Source: Brevibacillus panacihumi
GTDB lineage: Bacteria > Bacillota > Bacilli > Brevibacillales > Brevibacillaceae
DNA: 64,000 bases
Reading direction: 5' to 3'
Assembly: GCF_003710985.1 (NCBI RefSeq)
Contig: NZ_RHHT01000011.1
Span: forward strand, 62,001-126,000
Shown here piece after piece: positions 27,509-35,765 of this stretch. Positions within the stretch are counted from its first letter, which is position 1. Every line of letters begins with the position of its first letter. The translations under genes and the position numbers were made by a program. The notes under the pieces are model-generated. The model did not search any database, had not been told where the DNA came from, and saw nothing but the letters and a program-made list of their open reading frames with translations.

Positions 27509-28216
27509 ATGAAGTTCATCGGAGTTGATTTTCAAGCCAATCGAATGGACGAAATGAAGCATTTTTACACGGAGCTTCTGGGTTTTCTTCAGACAGAGCA
27601 ATCGGATGATCATTTTGCGTTTCAAGCAGGCCATACAAGTGTTCGTTTTACTCGAATGGAGCCGGACAGCGTTGCCCCTTTTTACCATTTCGCCTTCTCG
27701 ATTCCGGAAAATAAATACGACGAGGCGAGAACGTGGATGGAGAACAGGGTCCCCTTGGTGTTGTTTCCAGAAGAAGATGGCACCGTTTCATCAGAAGTTC
27801 ATTTTCCCCACTGGAATGCCCATTCCTTCTATTTCCTGGACCCGGATCAAAACATTGTAGAGATGATTGCCCGCCATGATCTACAGAACCAACAGCAAGA
27901 CGCTTTTCACATCGGACAGGTGCTCGGGATCGATGAAATCGGCTTGCCCGTAGCCGATGTCCCGAACATGCTTTCCTTCGTGCAGAAAGAGCTTGGTATC
28001 GTTCCCTGGAGGCCGCCGACGCAAACATTTGCTCCAGTTGGTGATCAGGAAGGCTTGTTCATTTTCGTCCAGGAAGGGCGGGTTTGGTTTGGAACACAGC
28101 GCGAGGCAACGGCATCACCTGTTCGCATCACGATTCTCGGTGAAAAAGTTCAAGAGATTTGTGTTCCGCAAACTCCTTATTCGGTTATGATAGGTAGAAA
28201 ACCATATCATCCCTGA
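27509..28216 (+). CDS. VOC (glyoxalase/dioxygenase) superfamily protein
   Basis: This 235-residue protein has two VOC-type modules. Module 1 (about 1-125) has MKFIGVDFQANRMDEMKHFYTELLGF in shortened form, with metal-site-like positions in YHFAFSIPE and the end FLDPDQNIVEMI. Module 2 (about 135-235) starts IDEIGLPVADVPNMLSFVQK and ends less typically. A GGGAGGGG ribosome site precedes ATG 27509. The nitroreductase gene follows 14 bases later, so they are probably co-transcribed. The substrate is unknown. Confidence 0.82.
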   Translation: MKFIGVDFQANRMDEMKHFYTELLGFLQTEQSDDHFAFQAGHTSVRFTRMEPDSVAPFYHFAFSIPENKYDEARTWMENRVPLVLFPEEDGTVSSEVHFPHWNAHSFYFLDPDQNIVEMIARHDLQNQQQDAFHIGQVLGIDEIGLPVADVPNMLSFVQKELGIVPWRPPTQTFAPVGDQEGLFIFVQEGRVWFGTQREATASPVRITILGEKVQEICVPQTPYSVMIGRKPYHP

Positions 28217-28230
28217 ATAAGGAGGCAATC

Positions 28231-28971
28231 ATGTCGACAGAAGTCACCCGCTTGATTCAATCACATCGATCCATTCGCAAATATACGGAGGAGCCGATCG
28301 ACGGAGAAATTCTCACCGACATCCTGACCTGCGGGCAATGGGCTCCGTCTTCCCATAATGTCCAAGCCTACAGCGTCATCGTCGTCCGCTCACGTGAGAA
28401 AAAACAGCAATTAGCCGTTCTGGCGGGCGGCCAGCAGTGGGTAGAGGAATGTCCGGTATTTCTCGTTTTTTGCGCCGATTTCTACAAGCTGCAGCAGGCC
28501 TGTGAGATGAATGGGGAAACGATCGCTGCGGAAGGCGTCGAAAGCTTTCTCGTAGCGGCGGTGGATACGGCGTTGGCAGCGGAGAATGTCTTGCTCGCGG
28601 CCCGTTCCTACGGTCTGGGAGGGGTAATGATCGGGGGAATCCGCAACAATCCGAGGGAGGTCGCTGAGCTACTGGGGCTGCCGCCTTTGACGTACCCGAT
28701 CATGGGCATGTGCTTGGGCTATCCGGCGCAGGATATCGAGCAAAAGCCGCGCCTCCCGATGCGCGCATACGTCCATGAAGAGCAGTATGATACAGACGGA
28801 ATACGTGAAGCTTTGCAGGAGTACGAGGAAATTTCCGCTGCTTATTACGAACGCCGCACCAAAGGCAAACAAACCGACGGCTGGACCAAGCAAATGGCCC
28901 ACTACGTGAACAAGCCTCGCAGAGTACATATGAAGGAGTTTGTGCAGGGGCAAGGTTTCCGTTTGGAGTAA
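28231..28971 (+). CDS. NfsA-type NAD(P)H nitroreductase
   Basis: This 246-residue FMN flavoprotein is of the oxygen-insensitive nitroreductase/FMN reductase family. The FMN-contacting N-terminal SHRSIRKYTEEPID is present, as are the WAPSSHNVQAYSVIVV segment and the GLGGVMIGGIRNNP motif. The C-terminal tail (GWTKQMAHYVNKPRRVHMKEFV) is typical of NfsA. It probably reduces nitroaromatics, quinones or azo compounds. AAGGAGG lies 8 bases before the ATG. Confidence 0.88.
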   Translation: MSTEVTRLIQSHRSIRKYTEEPIDGEILTDILTCGQWAPSSHNVQAYSVIVVRSREKKQQLAVLAGGQQWVEECPVFLVFCADFYKLQQACEMNGETIAAEGVESFLVAAVDTALAAENVLLAARSYGLGGVMIGGIRNNPREVAELLGLPPLTYPIMGMCLGYPAQDIEQKPRLPMRAYVHEEQYDTDGIREALQEYEEISAAYYERRTKGKQTDGWTKQMAHYVNKPRRVHMKEFVQGQGFRLE

Positions 28972-29021
28972 CGATTGCACATTCCCAGCATCCCTATCAT
29001 TCTATCTGGTAAAATCAGCGC

Positions 29022-29027
29022 TATAAT
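29022..29027 (+). promoter_or_regulatory. Putative -10 element of the acetamidase gene
   Basis: A consensus TATAAT lies about 41 bases before the chosen start. No good -35 is seen at 16-18 bases. Confidence 0.35.
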
Positions 29028-29067
29028 AGAGTTGTAAGCATTTCACCGTAATTAAGGAGCGATGGCT

Positions 29068-30372
29068 ATGAAAAAGACAGTTGCCCAGCAAACGGTATAT
29101 GTGAACAGCTTTATCAATGGCATTCTTGATCCAGCCCAGCCCATGCTAGGTCCCGTCCGGGATGGCGGGTACATCGTCGCCAATACGACACCAGGGTGCT
29201 GGGGCCCGATGATTACGCCAGCGCTGCGTGGCGGCCATGAAGTAACGCAGCCAGTCTACGTGGAAGGTGCCAATGTCGGGGACGCGATTGCGATTCGGAT
29301 CAAATCCATCGAAGTGACCTCTATGGTGACGGCTTCTGGAAATGAGCGAACCATGGAAGGCAGGTTCTTGGGAGATCCTTTTGTCGCTGCAAAATGTCCG
29401 GGCTGCGGGAAGCTTTACCCCGAGACCAGAATCGACGGCATCGGACCAGAATCGATACGCTGCTCTGAATGCGGAGCAGACACGACACCATTCACGTTTA
29501 CCAATGGCTATACCATCGCTTTTAACGACAAGAAAGAATTTGGCGTGACATTGCCCAAAGAAGCGGCAGAAAAAATCGCAGAAAACGGCCGCTATTATAT
29601 GAATACCCCAGAAGCATCGATACAAAATCCAATCGTTGCTTTTGCTCCTCACGATCTGGTAGGGGTCGTAGCCCGTGTCCGTCCGTTCCTGGGCCAGTTG
29701 GGTACCACCCCTTCCAAAGCGATGCCCGATTCGCATAATGCCGGGGATTTTGGTTCCTTCTTGATCGACGCCCCGCATGAATACGCATTGACCAAAGAGG
29801 AACTGTCGACCCACAAGACGGATGGACATATGGATATTAACCGCGTCAGACAGGATGCCATCTTGATTTGTCCGGTGAAGGTACCGGGAGGCGGAGTCTA
29901 TCTCGGAGACATGCACGCCATGCAGGGAGATGGAGAGATCGCGGGACACACTACTGACGTGGCAGGCATTGTGACCTTGCAGGTGCATGTCATTCCCGGA
30001 TTGAAGCTGGATGGCCCGATTCTATTGCCCGTAGAAGAGGATTTGCCTTATCTGGCGAAACCGTTCACTCCCGAGGAGAAAGCCAAAGCGCGAGATTACG
30101 CCAAAGGCTGGAAGCTGGATGCCATCGAAGATTCGCTGCCCGTTTCTTTTATCGGCACGGGTGCCAATTTGAACGAAGCGACAGAGAATGGATTGTCTCG
30201 TGCTGCACAGGTGCTTGGGCTGACGGTCCCCGAAGTCTTGAACCGGGCGACGATTACAGGCTCGATCCAAATTGGTCGGCATCCAGGCGTGGTGACGGTT
30301 ACGTTTCTTGCCCCCACGCATTTGCTGGAGAAGATCGGAATTCTTGATCTGGTTGCGGAGCAGTATGCCTGA
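29068..30372 (+). CDS. Acetamidase/formamidase family protein with inserted zinc ribbon
   Basis: This 434-residue amidase-family protein (FmdA/AmdA type) hydrolyses small aliphatic amides to ammonia. ATG 29068 is 8 bases after AAGGAG; ATG 29062 is only 2 bases away from it and less likely. Family motifs are GDAIAIRIKSIEV, GDMHAMQGDGEIAGHTTDV and the N-terminal GPVRDGGYIVANTTPGCWGP. Between about residues 108 and 140 there is a four-cysteine insert (C110, C113, C132, C135) of zinc-ribbon appearance. The protein is longer than the roughly 300-residue members of the family. The gene is monocistronic with its own terminator. Confidence 0.88.
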   Translation: MKKTVAQQTVYVNSFINGILDPAQPMLGPVRDGGYIVANTTPGCWGPMITPALRGGHEVTQPVYVEGANVGDAIAIRIKSIEVTSMVTASGNERTMEGRFLGDPFVAAKCPGCGKLYPETRIDGIGPESIRCSECGADTTPFTFTNGYTIAFNDKKEFGVTLPKEAAEKIAENGRYYMNTPEASIQNPIVAFAPHDLVGVVARVRPFLGQLGTTPSKAMPDSHNAGDFGSFLIDAPHEYALTKEELSTHKTDGHMDINRVRQDAILICPVKVPGGGVYLGDMHAMQGDGEIAGHTTDVAGIVTLQVHVIPGLKLDGPILLPVEEDLPYLAKPFTPEEKAKARDYAKGWKLDAIEDSLPVSFIGTGANLNEATENGLSRAAQVLGLTVPEVLNRATITGSIQIGRHPGVVTVTFLAPTHLLEKIGILDLVAEQYA

Positions 30373-30393
30373 ACAGGAAATCAGCGATAATAC

Positions 30394-30432
30394 GAACGGG
30401 AGCGGTAAAAAAATCTCTCTCGTTCCTTTTTT
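30394..30432 (+). terminator. Terminator of the acetamidase gene
   Basis: Arms GAACGGGAG (30394-30402) and CTCTCGTTC (30417-30425) with one G-T pair, then a T tract (30427-30432). Confidence 0.8.
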
Positions 30433-30559
30433 GGCAAAAGATTTTCATTTTTTCACTTTCTTCTACTGCAAATATCCGGATTTCTAGGTACAATAGAAAG
30501 GTGCTGGAGTACATGCATTTTTTATTGTCATAAAAAGAGATAATTGAGGAGTGAGAGCG

Positions 30560-31654
30560 GTGAATCAGGGAAACCGTGCCTACAATTTCAATGCTGGACC
30601 TTCTGCGCTGCCTTTGGCCGTGCTGGAGAAAGCGCAACAAGAGCTTTTGGACTTCCGGGGAACCGGCATGTCTGTCATGGAATTAAGCCATCGCGGCGAC
30701 GTGTATGAAGAGGTTCACAATCAGGCGATCGCACGATTGAAAGATTTGCTGTCCATCTCTGATGACTATGAGGTTTTGTTCGTGCAAGGCGGAGGCAGCA
30801 TGCAGTTCTCCATGGTGCCGATGAATTTCTTGCAACCGGGCAAAACGGCTGCTTATATCATGACAGGAGCTTGGTCGGAGAAGGCTTTTGGCGAGGCGAA
30901 ACTCTTTGGGGAGCCGTATCATGCTGCAAGCTCCAAAGACAGCAACTACCGCTACATTCCCAAACTGGAAGACATCAAGTTCCAGGAATCCGATGCTTAC
31001 GTTCATTTGACATCCAACAACACGATTTTTGGTACGCAATGGAGAGAGTTCCCGGATACAGGCAGCGTTCCACTGATCGCAGACATGTCCAGCGATATTC
31101 TCAGCAAACCGATCGATGTGAACCAGTTTGCGATGATCTACGCTGGGGCACAGAAAAACCTCGGTCCATCCGGTGTCACCGTGGTGATACTGCGCAAAGA
31201 CTTGTTGGAAAAGGCCAACACCAACATTCCGACGATGCTCCAATACGGCATCTACGCCAAAAACAACTCCCTGTACAACACGCCTCCGACCTTCGGCATC
31301 TACTTGCTGGGAGAAGTGCTGAACTGGGTACAGGAGACAGGCGGTTTGGCTGAGCTGACCAAGCGCAATGAAGAAAAAGCGAAGCTGATCTATGATGCGA
31401 TCGATGCAAGCAACGGGTTCTACTATGGTCACGCAGAACCGGAAAGCCGCTCTCTGATGAATATCACGTTCCGTGTCAAAGATGAAGCGTTGGAGAAGCA
31501 ATTCCTCGCAGAAGCGAAAAAAGAAGGCTTTGTCGGGCTCAACGGCCACCGTTCTGTCGGAGGTTGCCGGGCATCTGCCTACAACGCAGTTCCTTACGAG
31601 GCTTGCAAAGCACTGAGCCAGTTTATGGTACAATTCCAGGCAAAACACAGCTAA
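30560..31654 (+). CDS. serC: Phosphoserine aminotransferase
   Basis: This 364-residue PLP enzyme converts 3-phosphohydroxypyruvate and glutamate to phosphoserine in serine biosynthesis. It also acts in vitamin B6 synthesis in some bacteria. GTG 30560 follows GAGGAG with 7 bases between. Hallmarks are the N-terminal YNFNAGPSALPLAVLEKAQ, GMSVMELSHRG, the PLP lysine K199 in AGAQKNLGPSG, and the C-terminal GLNGHRSVGGCRASAYNAV. A TACAAT -10 lies at 30489-30494. The downstream terminator was split by an insertion sequence. Confidence 0.96.
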   Translation: MNQGNRAYNFNAGPSALPLAVLEKAQQELLDFRGTGMSVMELSHRGDVYEEVHNQAIARLKDLLSISDDYEVLFVQGGGSMQFSMVPMNFLQPGKTAAYIMTGAWSEKAFGEAKLFGEPYHAASSKDSNYRYIPKLEDIKFQESDAYVHLTSNNTIFGTQWREFPDTGSVPLIADMSSDILSKPIDVNQFAMIYAGAQKNLGPSGVTVVILRKDLLEKANTNIPTMLQYGIYAKNNSLYNTPPTFGIYLLGEVLNWVQETGGLAELTKRNEEKAKLIYDAIDASNGFYYGHAEPESRSLMNITFRVKDEALEKQFLAEAKKEGFVGLNGHRSVGGCRASAYNAVPYEACKALSQFMVQFQAKHS

Positions 31655-31668
31655 TGCAAGCCATGCGG

Positions 31669-31683
31669 AAAAGACCCTATTAC
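31669..31683 (+). terminator. Left half of the disrupted serC terminator
   Basis: AAAAGACCCT (31669-31678) is the 5' arm of an intrinsic terminator. Its 3' arm, AGGGTCTTTT plus T tract, is now at 33667-33684 beyond the insertion. Joined, they give a perfect 10-bp stem with a 6-base loop and about 12 T residues. Confidence 0.85.
31678..31683 (+). repeat. Target-site duplication, left copy (TATTAC)
   Basis: TATTAC directly precedes the left inverted repeat. The identical right copy is at 33660-33665. The duplicated bases were the loop region of the serC terminator. Confidence 0.85.
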
Positions 31684-31763
31684 GAGAGCTCTGCAAAATC
31701 CCCTTGTTGGAGCTTGCAACTCGAGTAACCCCATTGAATTGTGTAAAAAAGAGGGCAATAACG

Positions 31764-31805
31764 AAAAAATGCAGTTCAATCTCCCTCAGGAGGCGGACTG
31801 CATTT
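31764..31805 (-). terminator. Terminator at the transposase 3' end
   Basis: Arms AAAATGCAGT (31766-31775) and ACTGCATTTT (31797-31806). On the minus strand a T tract follows, so it ends transposase transcription, and it overlaps the last codons. On the plus strand the arm ends TTTTCTC, so it may also stop serC read-through. Confidence 0.75.
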
Positions 31806-33309
31806 TCTCTGTTAATTTTATCATCCGTTTTACATTTACGACGAAAGTCGTAAGTATGGCCTGTATTCGCATGCGAAAGAGACCACGGTACTTAGCCTTG
31901 GTCATCCCATGATACCTTTTTAGTTCCGCATTTTTATGTTCAATAATCGGTCTGCGACAAATACGTTCCTTGAACGTATCGTTGTTCTCAAACTCGATTT
32001 GCTCTTGGTAATGTTCCGCCACAATCCGAATGGAATAGGTTTTGCTCTTCGCTCCTGGCTTGAAGCATCCTTCCTTAAGCGGGCACGCCTTGCATTTCTC
32101 GGTATCGAAATAGAAAACAAGAGAACGACTATTGCCACTTTGCTTGCTTCCTTGGACAGCTTTTCGAATACTGTGTTGTCCTGCCGGACAAATAACAAAG
32201 TCTGCATCCTTGTTGTATTCAAAACCTTCTTGTCTAAGCCCTCCGTTATGTACGATCGGGTTAAGTGGTACGACGGGTTGAATCTGCTTACTTTTCATCT
32301 CTTCCAAATTATCTTTACCCGAATATGCAGTGTCAGCAATCACTTCATGTACTTCTATACCTGCGTCCAAGGTTTGATTCAAAAGTTCTTTGAATTGTTT
32401 GCCGTCATCCGAACTTCCTCCAGTAACTTCCACAGCCGTAATGATCTCTTCTTCTGTCATGGCGATATGTTCTTTGTAGCCAAAAAAGGATTTTGTATTG
32501 CTCTTCCATCCAAAGCGTGCATCCGGATCAATGGCCGACATAATGCCTTTATTGGCAAGGAGACGCTCGTCTTCCACGATGGCCTTGGCGATTCGAACTT
32601 TCTCCGAGATGGAACCTTCATGATCCGGCAACAACAACTCAACAGTTTCCCCAAGATTAGCCAGGTACTGAAGCATGATCTTCTCGGCATCCTCTTGATC
32701 TTTCCTCAACCCCGGTAACTTCGGGAGTTTCTTCTCAAGCTTGGGATGCTTTTTCACCACAACACGGAACAGGCGCTTCGCCGCATCTCGAAGTACTTCA
32801 AGTGGCTTTTGTTTTTGCGAAGCTGCCAGTGTATGGGTGGAGTCCATGATGATCGTCTTTGACTTCACAAGACCTTTTTCGATGCACTGACGCACAACTG
32901 ATTTGAGCACCTCATCCACGGCTCCTGCTCCTAATCGATGATTACGAAAGCGAGACAGTTGGGAGGGGTCAGGAAGGTTATCCTCCGGATTTACACCTAA
33001 AAACCACTTGTAAGCGAGGTTTACCTGCGTTTCCTGAATGATGCGTTCATCCGAAAGATTGTAGAGAACTTGTAAAAACAGCAAACGAAACAGGAGTTCT
33101 GGTTCGTTAGCAGGTCTTCCGTAATGCTCACAATAAGAGGAACGAACTAAGTCATGAATAAACGTGAAATCTACGATTTCATTGATTTTTCGTAATGGGT
33201 GATCCTCGGGAATCAGTTTGTATAATTCGGCATGGAAAGATGCCGTCATTTGTTTAGAGGGCTGTAGCAATGGTTCCCACTCTTTCGTTTTCTTCTCATT
33301 GTACAACAA
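31786..33309 (-). CDS. IS1182-family DDE transposase
   Basis: This 507-residue transposase is uninterrupted. The N-terminal part (LIPEDHPLRKINEIVDF, then YGRPANEPELLFRLLFLQ) is typical of IS1182/IS5-like enzymes. Catalytic acidic residues are likely in MDSTHTLA (first Asp), IADTAYSGKDN (second Asp) and the C-terminal PIIEHKNAELKRYHG region (Glu). A cysteine cluster (CPAGQHS, then CKACPLKEGC) is also family-typical. The frame opens at TTG 33309. Methionine 21 (33249) is an alternative start; neither has a clear ribosome site. Confidence 0.93.
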   Translation of the reverse strand: MLYNEKKTKEWEPLLQPSKQMTASFHAELYKLIPEDHPLRKINEIVDFTFIHDLVRSSYCEHYGRPANEPELLFRLLFLQVLYNLSDERIIQETQVNLAYKWFLGVNPEDNLPDPSQLSRFRNHRLGAGAVDEVLKSVVRQCIEKGLVKSKTIIMDSTHTLAASQKQKPLEVLRDAAKRLFRVVVKKHPKLEKKLPKLPGLRKDQEDAEKIMLQYLANLGETVELLLPDHEGSISEKVRIAKAIVEDERLLANKGIMSAIDPDARFGWKSNTKSFFGYKEHIAMTEEEIITAVEVTGGSSDDGKQFKELLNQTLDAGIEVHEVIADTAYSGKDNLEEMKSKQIQPVVPLNPIVHNGGLRQEGFEYNKDADFVICPAGQHSIRKAVQGSKQSGNSRSLVFYFDTEKCKACPLKEGCFKPGAKSKTYSIRIVAEHYQEQIEFENNDTFKERICRRPIIEHKNAELKRYHGMTKAKYRGLFRMRIQAILTTFVVNVKRMIKLTEKMQSAS

Positions 33310-33659
33310 ACATCAATGTCTAAGGGCACTGGGGTTCAGCCTTTGAAAACCTACTGTTTCGGAGGAGAAGCAGGTTTCCAGGCGGAGCGATTGGCGGAGT
33401 CCAGCCTAGCGGAACAGCGAAGCCCGGGGAAACAGAAGCGCAACCTATGAATAAACTCCGGAGCTGCGCGCCGTTTTGCGCTTCCCCCAGGATCGCTGTG
33501 GAGCGGACAGTTTAACTCCCTTGCGGGACGTAGACCGTAGCGCAGATCGGAAACATGCTTCTCCCCACTACAGCTACATTCACGACACATGAATCCCCAG
33601 TACCTAAAAGCACTGGGGATTCAGTTTACAGATAGTAGGTGGACTTTTGCAGGGCTCTC
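33310..33659. other. Non-coding, highly structured segment of the insertion sequence
   Basis: This 350-bp stretch contains no convincing gene. It includes a 201-bp fold-back whose ends are GGAGAAGCAGGTTTCC (33364-33379) and GGAAACATGCTTCTCC (33549-33564), 15 of 16 bases complementary. A second hairpin has arms GAATCCCCAGT (33591-33601) and ACTGGGGATTC (33612-33622). The fold-back lies between near-identical direct repeats GCACTGGGGTTCAG (33326-33339) and GCACTGGGGATTCAG (33610-33624). Its base composition is clearly more G+C-rich than the transposase gene. A nested element or a structured RNA are both possible. Confidence 0.6.
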
Positions 33660-33684
33660 TATTACAAGGGTCTTTTTTTTTTTT
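33660..33684 (+). other. Right target duplication and right half of the serC terminator
   Basis: TATTAC (33660-33665) repeats the left duplication. AGGGTCTTTT (33667-33676), followed by T residues to 33684, is the 3' arm of the serC terminator. Confidence 0.85.
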
Positions 33685-33770
33685 GCACCAGGAGAAGCGA
33701 CCCCAACCTGCCTATCCCACGATTTTTGGTATGATTGAGTGTGAATAATCTGAAAAAACGGAGGAGAACG

Positions 33771-35603
33771 ATGAGCGATCTGCGGAAGATAGTCTCGGTT
33801 GCACAAGAGGTTGCGGAAGCCATAAAAGCAGCTTTTCAAATGGATGTGGAAATTATCGACGCGGAGGTGAAACGGATCGCGGCTACTGGTTCTGCCAAAA
33901 AGAAGATAGGGGCAGCGATGGCTTACGGGACGGTCACCCGGCATGTTTTACAAAATACGGAACCTATCGTCATTCATCAGCCCGGGCAAGAAGATTTTTG
34001 CTTGGCCTGCCAAGGATATGGCAAATGCACGTATACAGGGGGCATCATCGTGCCCATTCTCTACAAAAACCGGACGATCGGCACGATTAACGTCGTCGCC
34101 TACGATCAGCAACGGATGCAGGTGCTCCAGCAAAACCAGACGGGTCTCATCGAGTTTCTAAACAGGATGGCGGAATTGATGACCTCCAAAATTGCCGAAC
34201 AAGAGCTTTACGAAGAGCAAATACGCGTGAACAGCGCTCTGTTGACCTTGATCAACACGATCTCCAACGGCGTGCTCTCCATTGATCAGGAGGGAAGAAT
34301 CCGACAGGCAAACTCGCTAGCGGAACAAATGCTTCGAGGCTCGGAACAGGCGGCCGCGATGGAAGGCATGCTGGTGACGTCAGTTTTCCCGGATTTTCCG
34401 CTGGCTGAGACATTGAATGCCAAGGAGTTCAAAAGCTATGAGCTGGCGGCCAAGGTCAACGGGAAGGGATACCGCTACATTGCAGACATCAAGCCGGTGA
34501 CAGCCGATGATGCAGTCACTGGTGCCGTGGTCTCGATCGTCGATTATGAGAACATGAAGCAGCTTGCGTTTGACTTCGCGACTCCGAATCGACAGATTAC
34601 CTTCCAGGAGATTATTTGTGAGACGCCGCACATGCAACATATCAAGACAATTGCTTCCCGCATCGCACAGAGCAACTCTACGGTGCTGATCACGGGTGAG
34701 AGCGGAACCGGCAAGGAAATGTTCGCCCGGGCGATCCATGAAGAAAGCCCGCGTTCCAAGCATCCGTTTATTGCGATCAATTGCGGGGCGATCCCGGAGG
34801 CATTGATTGAGAGCGAGCTGTTTGGCTATGAAAAGGGGGCTTTTACAGGGGCACATGCCAAAGGAAAGCCGGGAAAATTTGAACTTGCGAACAAGGGAAC
34901 GATCTTTCTAGACGAAATCGGAACGATGCCGCTTTATCTGCAGGTCAAGCTGTTGCGGGTTTTGCAGACGAAGGAAATTGACAAAGTAGGCGGAACGGAA
35001 GCGATTCCGATCGATGTCAGAGTGATTGCCGCCACGAACAACAACCTGGAGCAAATGGTTGCAGAAGGGACGTTTCGCCAAGATCTTTATTATCGGCTGC
35101 ATGTGATCCCCATCCAGATTCCGCCTCTTCGCGAACGAAAAATGGATATTGTACCGTTGGCGCAGCATTTTATCAGACGGTATTCCGTTTTGCTGGAGCG
35201 CAATATCCAAGCCTTGTCCGAAGAAGCGCGCCTGGCGATGGAAGCCTACCATTGGCCCGGCAATATCCGCGAACTGGAAAACAGTATCGAATATGCGATC
35301 AATCTGTCTCATCCGGACGAAACCATTCTACGCCTGTCACAGCTCCCTTCCGCGATAAAAAATAACTTGCAGGATCACACCATCGTCGAACACCTCGAAA
35401 CCCCCGACCACCCCTTTCCACTGGAACAAAGCATCCTGAGCAAACAGGAATATGAAAAAAGGCAAATTACACATCTGCTTGCCGAGTGGGGCACCTCCAC
35501 CACCGACAAAAAGCGGATCGCCCGACAGCTCGGGATCAGCTTGCCGACGTTGTACCGTAAAATTCGCCATTATCAAATTGAGAATCATCGCTTATCAAAA
35601 TGA
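33771..35603 (+). CDS. Sigma-54-dependent transcriptional activator
   Basis: This 610-residue enhancer-binding protein starts at ATG 33771 after CGGAGGAG. The N-terminal sensor (about 1-150) is GAF-like and contains C77, C80 and C86 (CLACQGYGKC), which could bind metal or sense redox. A PAS-like segment follows (about 165-270). The AAA+ core has Walker A GESGTGKE (309-316) and the sigma-54 contact loop GAFTGA (356-361). A Fis-type helix-turn-helix is at the C-terminus (RIARQLGISLPTLYRKIRHY). A -24/-12 promoter lies 64 bases after its stop, before the carrier gene, so it most probably activates that operon. Confidence 0.94.
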   Translation: MSDLRKIVSVAQEVAEAIKAAFQMDVEIIDAEVKRIAATGSAKKKIGAAMAYGTVTRHVLQNTEPIVIHQPGQEDFCLACQGYGKCTYTGGIIVPILYKNRTIGTINVVAYDQQRMQVLQQNQTGLIEFLNRMAELMTSKIAEQELYEEQIRVNSALLTLINTISNGVLSIDQEGRIRQANSLAEQMLRGSEQAAAMEGMLVTSVFPDFPLAETLNAKEFKSYELAAKVNGKGYRYIADIKPVTADDAVTGAVVSIVDYENMKQLAFDFATPNRQITFQEIICETPHMQHIKTIASRIAQSNSTVLITGESGTGKEMFARAIHEESPRSKHPFIAINCGAIPEALIESELFGYEKGAFTGAHAKGKPGKFELANKGTIFLDEIGTMPLYLQVKLLRVLQTKEIDKVGGTEAIPIDVRVIAATNNNLEQMVAEGTFRQDLYYRLHVIPIQIPPLRERKMDIVPLAQHFIRRYSVLLERNIQALSEEARLAMEAYHWPGNIRELENSIEYAINLSHPDETILRLSQLPSAIKNNLQDHTIVEHLETPDHPFPLEQSILSKQEYEKRQITHLLAEWGTSTTDKKRIARQLGISLPTLYRKIRHYQIENHRLSK

Positions 35604-35622
35604 ACATTTTTCTTATTTTGAG
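35596..35622. promoter_or_regulatory. Putative upstream activating sequence
   Basis: Inverted repeat TCAAAAT (35596-35602) and ATTTTGA (35616-35622), centred about 60 bases before the sigma-54 promoter. It overlaps the last codons of the activator gene. Position and symmetry suit an enhancer-binding-protein site. Confidence 0.45.
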
Positions 35623-35666
35623 AAATGAATACGAGAAAAGTCCGCTTTATGAAGCCCTTAATCTTT

Positions 35667-35682
35667 TGGCATGCGATTTGCA
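35667..35682 (+). promoter_or_regulatory. Sigma-54 (-24/-12) promoter
   Basis: TGGCATGCGATTTGCA matches the consensus TGGCACG-N4-TTGCA at all but one base, with the required GG and GC ten bases apart (35668-35669 and 35680-35681). It lies 84 bases before the carrier gene start, just downstream of the sigma-54 activator gene. Confidence 0.88.
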
Positions 35683-35765
35683 CATACAAATCTGCCAGAA
35701 AGGAGGGGGGCCCGAAAATACGCGTAGAGAGGTCTGATCCATCTAGGGAGATAAGGAGGCTCAGT

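Larger units (their letters stand above)
31684..33659 (-). mobile_element. Complete IS1182-family insertion sequence (1,976 bp)
   Basis: The element is bounded by imperfect terminal inverted repeats. The left end starts GAGAGCTCTGCAAAATCC at 31684. The right end, read inward from 33659, starts GAGAGCCCTGCAAAAGTCC. It is flanked by 6-bp direct repeats TATTAC. It carries one transposase gene on the minus strand with a terminator at its 3' end. About 350 bp of structured non-coding DNA lies upstream of the transposase. Both ends and the duplication are intact, consistent with a relatively recent insertion. Confidence 0.92.

Noticed and set aside
33351-33590. Minus-strand 79-codon open frame upstream of the transposase
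   Set aside because: It lies entirely within the fold-back, has Arg/Pro/Ser-rich random composition and no family resemblance. It is best explained by the G+C-rich structured DNA.
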